Assembly: GCA_948144175.1 (NCBI GenBank)
Contig: CANXME010000531.1
Location: 868,001-932,000 of the forward strand
DNA: 64,000 nucleotides
Source: Closterium sp. NIES-65
Lineage: Eukaryota; Streptophyta; Zygnematophyceae; Desmidiales; Closteriaceae
Direction of reading: 5' to 3'
The notes under the pieces: generated by a model
What the model saw: the letters and a program-made list of their open reading frames with translations, nothing else
Databases searched by the model: none
What the model was told of the DNA's origin: nothing
Part shown: one piece after another, positions 1-9,000 of the stretch
Numbering within the stretch: position 1 is the first letter of the stretch
Layout: each line of letters starts with the position of its first letter
Made by a program: the position numbers and the translations under genes

Positions 1-58
1 CTCCTCTCGGCCATGGGTGTTGGGCTTCCTTGTGGCTGATGTGTTGCAGCCTAGGGGG

Positions 59-318
59 TGTGTTAGAATTAGACTGTCAACACTTTGTATACTATATTCT
101 ATCGCGTAGGTTATTTGCGGGTTGGGTGTAGTTTGTGATCCCAACCCTATCTGGTTGGGATTAACTCGTAATCCTGCAAATCTGCCAACTCACCAATTGG
201 AGATTTGCTAGGATTCCCATCCCATCTTTTCCCTAGCCTTTCCCATCCCAACCTCGTTTGTACTTAAGGCCTAGTCCCTTCTTTCCTAATAAATCAGTTG
301 AGCTCCATTTCTATTAGT
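59..318 (+). mobile_element. Probable LTR fragment of a retroelement
   Basis: A purine-rich tract (CCTAGGGGGTG) is followed by TGTTAGAATTAG, the usual look of a polypurine tract running into a 3' LTR. Near the far end is an AATAAA-type signal (about 286-291) before the sequence changes character at about 315. The body of this element would lie left of the window. The exact right boundary and any target duplication cannot be fixed, because no second copy is present here. Confidence 0.4.
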
Positions 319-880
319 GTTCCCCCGGCGTCGCCACGGTCCTTCGGGCGAAGCCGATCAGCCTGGCCATTTCCAGCTGGGGCTCGATGGCTACCTTCCA
401 GGTGAGAATGTCGGGTCGACCGAATAGCGGAGGGGTGACCAAGATCCTGTCCAGCGTAAACTTGAAGTAGCCGTAACTCAGTGCAATCCCGTCCGCCGTC
501 ACCTGGGTCGCCGACATCGGCGACAATCCGCTTCGACGCCCTCCGACGTTGCCCTGCGAGGAGTTAGCAGCCGCCGAGGACTGCATCCCTCGTGCCCGAA
601 CGCCGTCGGCTTCACCGGCGTGTGTCACACCTCGTTGCCTTGACGCGCCTCCCGCACTGCTGCCGACCTGACCTCCACTGGCGTTAATGCCCACGTCGAC
701 GCCGCCGTCGTTGTTCACCGGTCGAGGAGAGGCAGGCCGAGAAGGGGGGTGCTCCGCCGCCCACACGGAGCGGAGTCTTGCCTCGACGACTGCCTTGCAC
801 TCCTGGGCCTCGTGGCGTCTCCTCGCATCCTCCAGCTGTGCCTCCAGGGTGTCCATCACCTCGGCGTCACCTACGCGCAC
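314..880 (-). pseudogene. Gag-like ORF fragment of a copia element
   Basis: A 188-aa open frame. Its C-terminal part (PPLFGRPDILTWKVAIEP) resembles the start of the copia Gag domain, where an 'F-G-x-x-x-x-x-W-K' stretch opens the region. The N-terminal half is charged and low complexity (LEAQLEDARRRHEAQECK). The frame ends where the adjoining LTR-like sequence begins, so this looks like a gag gene cut by another insertion. No zinc knuckle, protease or polymerase follows. Family assignment is inference from one short motif. Confidence 0.35.
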
Positions 881-1590
881 GCTAGTGACTGCACGGCTGC
901 CGGCCTACGAACACGGTTGGTGCAAAGTCGGCTAGACTGAACATCGTCGCGGTGTCGTCCACGCTCACCGCACCATACGGAGATAACTTTAGCAATGGGA
1001 GCTAGGCTGCGAGCTAGGCACGGGTGCTCGTGTGATCTCTGCGTTCCTTCGTCGTTTGCTTGAGTGATCTCTGCTTGCACATTCACGGGGAGATTTTGCA
1101 AGAGTTTCACTAGCAAAGATTGACAACAATGGTGACAACAACATTGGCAACACAGACTACATCAGAGCTAGCTAGGCTGCTGGTCGACCTCCAGTGCAGC
1201 ATGGTCGACCGCGCTCCAGCGCAGTAGCGCTCGCACCGCTCCAGCGTTGCAGAGTAGTGGTGTGCCAACGTTGCAAGTCCATGTTGTGCCAACGCTGCAA
1301 CAAGTCGGTTGCACTGCGTTGCACCCGCAAGACAACGGTGCACCTGCTTCGCAGGTGCGTGCAGCTGGTTGGTGCGCACTTCCCTGTCACGTGCACAACG
1401 CAGACGCCTGGCAGACTCCATGCCAGCGACTGCGCCCACCAGCCACGTCGACCTCGGGATACCACCCCCGAGGTCAGCCTCACAGACTCCACCCCGGCGA
1501 CACTCGCGCACGTCGCCCGGGTATCCCGGTCGACCGGGCAACCACACCTGATCAACCATCGTAGTCCGTAGTCGGCCACCAATGCCCGGC
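881..1590. other. No supported gene; possible retroelement leader
   Basis: Several overlapping short ORFs exist on both strands but none has recognisable domains. The stretch holds reiterated GCTCCAGCG, CAACGTTGCA and CCAACGCTGCA words. It lies upstream (minus-strand sense) of the gag-like fragment, so it may be its leader. Confidence 0.3.
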
Positions 1591-1599
1591 ATCCCCAGT

Positions 1600-1900
1600 C
1601 CGGCGTCCAGATGCCCAGGGTGCGTTGCAGACGTCCAGGGCGGCGCCCAGCCTCCCAGGACGCCGAACAAACGCCCAGGTCGGCGTCCGGGCCCCTAGGA
1701 CGCCCAGGTCGGCGTCCGGGCCCCCGGGACGCCATGCAGACGCCCAAGGCGGCGTCCCAGGCTCCCAGGACGCCGTGCGGATGCCCAGGTCGGCGTCTGG
1801 CCTACCAGGACGCCAACCAGGCGTCCAGGACGAGGACCAAGCGTCTAGGACAGCGTCCTCTTGCCCGGCGCCTTCCAGCCAGGCGCCCTCCAGCTCGGCG
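1600..1900. repeat. Degenerate GC-rich tandem repeat (~29-40 bp unit)
   Basis: The words CGCCCAGGTCGGCGTC, GTCCGGGCCCC and CCAGGACGCC recur with spacings of about 29-40 bp, for example at 1672, 1701, 1741 and about 1781. ORFs across it on both strands are a by-product of the repeat. Its position upstream of the minus-strand gag fragment matches the leader repeats seen in the complete short-LTR elements later in the window. Confidence 0.6.
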
Positions 1901-2400
1901 CCCTTGCAGTGGCCCCCATGCCCGCTGCTGCAGGTTGGCTGCAACCCCCGTACATCCGACCACGAGGTCGGCTCCGCCCAAGCGAGGACGGGGCCAAACA
2001 ACACTCCCGTTGACAGGCGCTCCCACATGCGTCCCAATATGTGTTCAACTGGCCCGCTCCTCTGGTCCTTTTGGGGTTTTTTTAGGAGCCACAACGAATC
2101 GTATTTATCCCATCCCTGAACCATGGGTGCACCTTCCTCTCCCTTGTGTTCTCCTCGCATCTCAATCGCCTCTCCTCCTCTTCCTCGCCTCTCCTCCTCT
2201 TCCTACGCCGTGTTGGAGTAGGCTGGAGCTCGCTCTCATGGTGTTATTCTGTTCATTTGTTACACCTAAGGGTTCAGTTTAGGTTCATTTCGCAGTTCTT
2301 AGCTTAAACTGGACACACCCCAAGTTCAATTAGGTTTAGGTCCAATCTCGACATCTTTTCTAATACACAACACACCGTCTCATCTTTTCTAATCTCGACA
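1901..2400. other. No supported gene
   Basis: Mixed sequence passing into pyrimidine-rich DNA (CTCCTCTTCCTCGCC repeats around 2165-2205). I see no domain or splice structure that I can defend. Confidence 0.3.
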
Positions 2401-2406
2401 TCCAGA

Positions 2407-5400
2407 TTGACATCGACTACCCTCTCGTCTTCCCCCTTTCTCATCTCCAGCCTCCTCCGTTTTTTCACCTCTCCACCATCCGTCCTTTCCCCCTCTCCCC
2501 CATCTGCAGCCACCACCCGCACCGTCAATCTCTCCTTCCCGATTTTCATCGTCTGCCCGCTCGTCTACCAGATCTACGGCCTCACAGAGCAAGAATTTCT
2601 TGCACAGAACCCGCAACTGGTGAGCTCTCTCTTGTAACGTGCCTGATTCCTCTTCAGAGCTGGGGGGCTGTCCCTTTTCACCTCCTTTGTTCCGTGCGTC
2701 TACCAGCTCTACGGCCCCACAGAAAAGGCCTTCCTCAGCGCAGGACCTCAACCTGGTGAGCTTTACCTTTTGATGCGACTGAACTGAACTCCTTCCCCCT
2801 TCTGAGCTGCTACCTTGTTGCTCCTCCCCTGCATTCATCTCGTCTACCATCTCTACGTCCTTGCACGCAGGAGGCTTTTTTCGTTCAGAACTCCCAACTG
2901 GTGAGCTCTCACTTTTGACGCACCTGGTCCACTTCAGAGCTGGAGGGCTGTTCTGTTCCTTGTCTCCTTCATTCCGCGAGAATGTTGCACTTGCCTGCCA
3001 CGTCTACTACTCGTGAACTGGCCACTGATGCAACTCACGCCCCATCCCACGGTCCCACCCCACCCCACCCACAGGGCATGGGGAAGTGTGTTTCAATAAT
3101 GTATGACACACCAGTGAGCGTGGCGCTGCCATGATGAAATCACTTTTGAGAATTCTCCAAAGTGATTTTGCCCCATCCCCCACGGTCCCACCCCACCCCA
3201 CCACAGGGCACAGGGGAGTGCGTTTCAATCATGTACGACACACCAGTGAGCGTGGCGCCGCCGCTGACAGAAGCGGTGCACTGCGTGCTCTTCTACTCGT
3301 GGACGGCAAAGGACACGTGTGACAGCCTGGCAAGCTCGTTCTCGCTCACAGTGGACGAGTTTCTGGCTCTCAACCCGGGGATCAGCTGCGATAGCACCTG
3401 GAGAGCTCCGCGCGTGAACCAGCAGGTGAGATGCGGTGCAGTGCGGTGCTCGGCGGTGTGGCAAGCTCGTTCTCCCTCACAGTGGACGAGTTTCTGGCTC
3501 TCAACCCGGGGATCAAGTGCGATAGCACCTGGAGAGCTCTGTGCGTGAACCAGCAGGTGAGATGCGGTGCAGTGCGGTGCTCGGCGGTGTGGCAAGCTCG
3601 TTCTCCCTCACAGTGGACGAGTTTCTGGCTCTCTACCCGGGGATCAAGTGCGATAGCACCAGGAGAGCTCCGCGCGTGAACCAGCAGGTGAGATGCGGTG
3701 CAGTGCGGTGTGGTGGGCACGTTTGAGTGATGGCATCATAGCGGATCATGCTCTCAACAACACCACCTTATTCCCTCCACGTGCCGACACATATCCTCCC
3801 ACTCCTCCTCTCCACCCCCTTCCCCACCGGCTCCCATTCCTTGCTCTCATGCTTGCTCCCCGTCTTCCTCTCTCAATCCACGACGCAGCTATGTGTGGTG
3901 AAGGGCAGCGGGACGCAGGACGTACCGAAGCTGCCAATGTGCACCACATGGCACACTGTGCGCTCAGGAGACACGTGTGGAAGCATCATAAAAGACAATT
4001 CTCTCAACCAAACCGTCCCCTCCTTCCTCTCCTTCCCCTGAATGGCAGCTATGTGTGGTGAAGGGCAGCGGAGAGAACGACGTGCCCAAGCTGCCCATGT
4101 GCATTCGATGGTACACGGTGCGCGCAGGGGACACGTGTGGAAGCATCATGCAGGATCACGCTCTCAACCGAACCGCCTTCGTCTCGTTCAACCCAGGGTT
4201 GGCCTGTGACCGCCTCTTCCCGTCGTTCGGAGGCTCTCGCGTCGGCTGGGATGGGGAAGGCGTGTAGGTGAGGAGTGGGATGCGGTGATAATGGAAGTTG
4301 GGATGGGGTTTGATTTCTCCGTCCATTCTTCTCGTTCAACCCGGGGGTGCGCTGCGACGCCATACCCCACTCAACCGGGGGGTGAGTCTCCATACCCCAC
4401 TCAACCGGGGGGTGAGTCCCCATACCCCACTCAACCGTGGGGTGGGCTGCAAAAACATCTCTTCCGCCTGTTAAGGCAGCGGGGCTGGCTTGGGCTAGAA
4501 TAGGTGAAGCTGAGGGACTGGTTGGGTGAAGAGCAGTGATGATGCCCGTAGTGGTGGTGTGCAGGTGAGGGTTGTGTAGCAGGTGAGGGTTGTGTAGCAG
4601 GTGAGGGTTGTGTAGCAGTGATTGTATGCACCCGCGAATGAACACGCCCTCACCGCAGGTGTGTGGGGATGCATACATTGTGCCTCCGCGATTGAACACC
4701 CGGCCCATTGCCCTCACTCTCACATCGTCCCCGCGCACGCCTATCTTACCCCCTCTGTGCTCCACACCCACCCATCCCCCCTACCACAGGAGTGTGTGGA
4801 TACATACCAGGCTGGTTCCCCCAGCACAATCACCCCATCTCCCCCCCACTACCATCCATCCTAGAGTGCACTCAATGATACACCGTCCACGCCCATCCTC
4901 CCTACCACAGGTGTGTGTGGTGTGGATGCATGCAAAGCAGGTTCCCCCAGCGCAATCACCCCATCCTCCCCCCACTACCATGGACCCATCCATCCTAGAA
5001 AGCACTCAATCAATGATACACCGTCCACACCCATCCTCACTACCACAGGTGTGTGTGGATGCCCACCTCGCGGGTTCCCCCAGCGCAATCAAGCCTCGCT
5101 CAGTCCGTGAGCTTCCTTCCACGCTCTTCCCCTCGGCCCTCTCCTCTCCCTCCTCCTCCTCCTCCTCCTCCTCCTCCTCCTCCTCCTCCTCCTCCTCCTC
5201 CTCCTCCTCCTCCTCCATTCCTTCTCACTCCACACACTCATCGATGGGCCGCCAGCTGGCGCTGCTGGCCGCGGCTCGCTCACCGACGGGCCGCCAGCTG
5301 GCGGGGTCTAAGCAGCAGAGCGAGAAGTCTTACTCGGTGAAGAGGGGGGACTTCTGTGCGCATATCATATCGCTCAAGTTCCAGAATAGTGCAAAAAAGC

Positions 5401-5474
5401 TGGCGGAGCTGAATAATGGGTACGTGTGCAACGATGATAGGCTCTATGTAGGGCTGAAGCTCTCCACACGTTGA
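2407..5474 (+). CDS. LysM-domain protein gene with duplicated exons
   Basis: Spliced plus-strand gene. Recognisable pieces are an exon at about 3203-3424 (FYSWTAKDTCDSLASSFS, then LTVDEFLALNPGISCDS), an exon from 4049 (WYTVRAGDTCGSIMQDHA, then FVSFNPGLACDRLFP), and a last exon from about 5050 to the stop at 5472-5474. The last exon carries a poly-Ser tract and a third LysM (YSVKRGDFCAHI, then LAELNNGYVCNDDRLYVG). LysM modules bind N-acetylglucosamine glycans such as chitin, usually outside the cell. Cysteines flank the modules as in plant LysM proteins. A first exon and signal peptide are not certain; 2407 is simply where an open frame with a LysM-like tail begins. Donors read CAG|GTGAG and acceptors CACAG|G. 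Because almost every exon has extra partial copies, this may be a gene in decay or one with many alternative exons. Confidence 0.55.
2552..2935 (+). repeat. Three degenerate copies of a LysM-core exon
   Basis: Three copies about 143 bp apart encode variants of VYQIYGLTEQEFLAQNPQL (from about 2565), VYQLYGPTEKAFLS (about 2700) and VYHLYVL (about 2842). Each is followed by a GGTGAGCT-like donor and by a related tail (CTTCAGAGCTGG, TTCTGAGCTG). The first copy fits the second half of a LysM module (YGLT..EFLAQNP). The other two have decayed. Confidence 0.55.
3027..3263 (+). repeat. Direct duplication of intron acceptor plus exon start, palindrome at junction
   Basis: Copy 1 (about 3027-3130) and copy 2 (3169-3263) both run from CCCCATCCC-CACGGTCCC through the CCACAG acceptor into an exon start (GTTTCAAT-ATGTA-GACACACCAG). 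Exactly between them lies a 32-bp imperfect palindrome (3137-3168, arms AAATCACTTT and AAAGTGATTT). Copy 2 continues into the full LysM exon and copy 1 stops. Confidence 0.75.
3331..3720 (+). repeat. 131-bp tandem repeat, 3 copies, LysM exon end plus splice donor
   Basis: Copies begin at 3331, 3462 and 3593 (CAAGCTCGTTCT). Each encodes SSFSLTVDEFLAL-PGI and ends in CAGCAG|GTGAGATGCGG, a consensus donor. The period is not a multiple of three and copies 2 and 3 lack an acceptor, so reading straight through shifts frame. Near-identity of the copies indicates a recent event. Confidence 0.85.
3889..4256 (+). repeat. Duplicated LysM exon (160-bp offset)
   Basis: Two exon starts follow a GCAG acceptor at 3889 and 4049 and encode LCVVKGSG..DVPKLPMC followed by W-TVR-GDTCGSI. 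The upstream copy ends soon after SLNQT; the downstream copy continues into FVSFNPGLACDRLFPS and is the better candidate for the real exon. Confidence 0.75.
4360..4617 (+). repeat. Two clusters of repeated splice-donor-like units
   Basis: Cluster 1 (4360-4447): three units of about 30 bp, CATACCCCACTCAACCG followed by GGGGTGAGTC. Cluster 2 (about 4562-4617): three 18-bp units GCAGGTGAGGGTTGTGTA. Both contain a consensus 5' splice site (G|GTGAGT or CAG|GTGAGG). They lie between the second LysM exon and the last exon. Confidence 0.7.
4648..5105 (+). repeat. Four copies of an acceptor plus exon start
   Basis: At about 4655, 4790, 4912 and 5047 a CACAG or CGCAG acceptor is followed by G-GTGTGTGGATGC. 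The last three copies continue into encoded AGSPSAI. Copies 2-4 also share the preceding intron words (ATCCATCCTAGA, GATACACCGTCCAC). Only the last copy runs on into the open terminal exon. Confidence 0.75.
5148..5216 (+). repeat. (TCC)n microsatellite coding poly-Ser
   Basis: About 22 TCC triplets inside the last LysM exon. In the coding frame they give a serine run that links the middle of the protein to the C-terminal LysM. Confidence 0.9.
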
Positions 5475-5668
5475 GGTAACAAACAGGCTTGTCTTGACCC
5501 TTCACTGCACTGCACCTGGAGGTATGTGGTATGGTACGGTACAGTAGGAGTGAGTGCGTTCGACACTGCAGAACATGCTGTGCATGCTGTTGGTTTATGC
5601 ATCTCTCATTGGTTATTGTGAGGCGAAGTTAGTGGGGAATAATGTGATTGTTAGGGAAGGCTAACCTG
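5475..5668. other. 3' flank of the LysM gene
   Basis: Short spacer with no clear AATAAA signal. The copia insertion begins at 5669, immediately after ACCTG. Confidence 0.5.
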
Positions 5669-6098
5669 TGTTGGGCTGAGATAGCCCCTTAGGATCTTTG
5701 CAAGGGATAACTCTAGGTGAAGTAGTTGTAATAGCGGAAGCGTTTAGTGAAGAATTTGAACCGACCTTGCACTGGTGTGTGAGAGCAAAGTTGATTGAAT
5801 TAAACAAGCAAATACAAGGATTTATATAAGAGTACAGGGAATAGATAGATAACTGTATTGCTGTTGCGGTTCGATATAGCGCGACTCGGGCAACTGTTCT
5901 GTAACGAGTCAGTTGTGTGTCCTTAACTGTCGCGCTGTAATTGTCGAGTCAAAGGTCAGCGACCTTTGACTTTCTCGTAACCTCCAGGCGGTTACCCTAA
6001 CCTCCGAGGTTGACTCGATGCTTCGATTGGGACTGCTTCGCTTGGTACCTTGGTTTTTGATACGACAGAAGCGCACTTAGGACTTATTGTTTCCAACA
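5669..6098 (-). repeat. 3' LTR of family A copy 1
   Basis: 430 bp, same as 11296-11725 by eye. The Gag-Pol stop codon (6077-6079) lies inside this LTR, so the last few Pol residues are LTR-encoded. Confidence 0.93.
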
Positions 6099-9000
6099 CT
6101 CCCCTTCGCTTCTGGAGTGTTACTGCTGGTGACGTGGCCTTGTCCAGTCAGCATCATGCAGTATTCGAACTTCTGCTTGCCGAGTTTCTTGGTCAAGTAA
6201 TCGGCTGCCATCTCGGATGTTGGACAGTATGACAGATCGAGTTTCCCTTTTTCTATCTCGTCCTTCACGAAGAAATAGCGCAGGGCGATGTGTTTCGTCC
6301 TGTTTGCGAAGCCGTTTTTGTTGGCGATGGGAATTGCTGACTGGTTGTCGCAGAACACGGTGAAGCTGGGTAACTCGGCTAGCTTCGCTTCTTCCAGTAG
6401 TTCGCGAAGGTAAAGTCCTTCCTTGGTGGCTGAGCAGAGTGCAATATATTCTGCTTCTGCTGAAGATAGTGCGATTAACTCCTGCTTGCTCGACTGCCAG
6501 GAGATAGGACCGATAGGCTCAAGGCGGTAGACATAGCCGATGCGTGAGCGCCTGTTGTCGGTGTCGCCGGCGTGATCGGCGTCGACGTAGCCGATTAGCT
6601 TAGTCGGTGTAGCTGCGCTCTTGTGGTAGGTTAGCCCGATCGTCGCGGTGCTGACGAAGTAGTGGAGAGCGCGATCAAGTTCCGCCAGGTGTTCAGCTTC
6701 AGGCTTCTTGAGATAGGTGGCGAGCTGACTTGCGGAGTAGGATAAGTCAGGACGGCAGGTGACGGCGGCGAATAGCAGGCATCCGAGCTTCTTCTGATAG
6801 TCGCGTATGCCGGCGGGCTTGAGTAGGGTAGTTCGTTCCTTCTCGGTTCCTGATGTGTAGCGGTAAGGCGTGGAGATGGCGCTTGGTGTGAGGCTGAAGC
6901 GTTTCGCGATGGTGTCGGCGTATTTCTCGGCGCTTAGATAGATGGCGTTTTCTTCTTCGCGGATGTTGAGCCCGAGGTACTGTGTAACGGTGGAGGAGAC
7001 CGTGAGCGTGAGGTCTTTCTGGAGCTCTCCTTCGAACCACGTGGCGATGCCGTCGGTTGACCCAATATAGAGGAGATCGTCCACGTAGACGATCAGGAGA
7101 ACGTAGTCGCTTCCCTTAGTGAGGCGGTACATGCCTTGGTCGTGAGGTAGTTGACTAAAGCCGATGCGGATGAGACGGGCGTGCAGGTACTGCTGCCACA
7201 GTCGCGGTGCCTGCTTGATCCCGTAGAGCGATTTAAGTAGTTGACAGATTCGGTTGGGTTCGCCGTGGGAACCGTGCGGGAGCTCGACGTAGATTTCTGC
7301 ATCCACAGGTGCGTAGAGGAAGGCATTCGCGACGTCGATCTGCCGTAACTTCTTCTTCTTCATGGCGGCAATGGCGAGGAGAATTCGGAGTGACGTGTGG
7401 CGGCTGACTGGAGCAAAGGTCTCGGTGAAGTCTCGTCCTTGCTCTTGGTCGAATCCACGTACGACCCAGCGTGCTTTGAATTTTTCGATCGTGCCGTCTG
7501 CTTTCGTCTTGATGCGGAAGACCCATTTCCCGGTAAGGATGGTTTTGTTCCGTGCCACGCTTACGGGAACAACCTTCCAAGTGTTGCGTTCCTCTAATGC
7601 CTTCAGTTCTCTATCCATGGCTTCACGCCATTTCTCCCTGTGTTCCCCCCCCAGAGCCTGCTGAACCGTTGCAGGCTCCTTAGGAAGCGAGCTGCGTGTG
7701 TTCCCGTGGACTGCGGTGACGAGGCCGAGGATTTGCAGCCCAGTCTGTGAGTATCGAGGGAGTTCTGGATCCTCGGGATAAGCTGCTTCGTCTCCCGCTT
7801 CTGGATCAGGGATGAAATTCGGTCCTATCCTTTCTGCTTCATTTGTGTTGACGGTTGCAGGTGTTACGTAACCGGTGTCGGCGAAGTGGTAGAAGACTTC
7901 GGCATTGTTACTGTCGCGAGGATTTTCTTCGTCCATGGGCACGTTGACGGAGCAGTACGGGAGAGGTCCGGCTTCTGCCGATGCGTTGTCAACATTCTGC
8001 TCGTCCCAGTCTGCTTCATCCGCTGCTGACGCGAAGGCTCGGTCACCACGAAAACCACTGGTGAGGTCCCGATTCTCGTGCAAGTTGGCGAGGTACGTCT
8101 GAAGGGTGAGTCTTTCGTAGAAGATCACGTCACGTGCTGCTACTGTTTCCTTTGTGTGGACGTCGAAGATTCTCCATGCGTTGTAATTTTTCTCGATGCC
8201 GAGGTGTAGTCCCCACTGTGCCCGTTGCGAAAATCTTCCCGCTCGTGCTTCTGGGGGTCTGTACTGTACCATGCACCCGAAAACTCGTAACATTTTCGTG
8301 CTGCCTTGCTTCCCTGTCCACAGCAGATGCGGTGATGCGTTGTTCGGGAGTGACGACGACGACAACAAGTTGTGTAGCATGACAGCGTGGTCCATTGCTG
8401 CTGGCCACTGGTGGTTGGGTAGCCGCATGCCACGTAACAGTTTGCGCATGCTGTTCTGCAGGGTCCTGTTCAGTCGTTCTGCAACACCTTGCTGCTGATG
8501 TGCGTAGGGAAGGGAGAGGAGTTGCTTGATCCCCCTTTCCGCCAAGAACTGCTTGAAGCGGTGAGAGGTGTACTCGCCACCTCCGTCTGACTGGAAATTT
8601 TTCAGTTGTGTTCCAGACTCTCTCTCTGCTATCGGTAGCCAGGCGGCGAATGCTGCGAGCGCCATGTCGCGGCTGGGTAGGTTGCGATGCCAGACGTATC
8701 GAGTGGCGGCGTCGATGAAGGTGATGGTGTAGTTGTAGTTGACTTGTCCTGGTTCGCGATTGTAGAGGATGTCGCTGTAGACTTTTTCGAGTGGTGCGTA
8801 CGCTGGAGCGCTCGGGTTGTGATGTGAAGCAAACGGTCGATGAGGTAAGTCAGCTTCGGGACATATAAGGCAAGTCCCTCGTGCCTTCTGGAGTTCTCTG
8901 CCATCGGGTAGAAGTAGAGAATCTTTGTCAAGAACTCCTGCTCTTATCGTGTTATTCAAAACCGTGTTGCTTGGATGTCCTGTTCGTGCGTGCCAGATCT

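Noticed and set aside
1110-2282. Several 100-220 aa ORFs in the GC-rich repeat at the left end
   Set aside because: Open on both strands because of composition; no recognisable domain.
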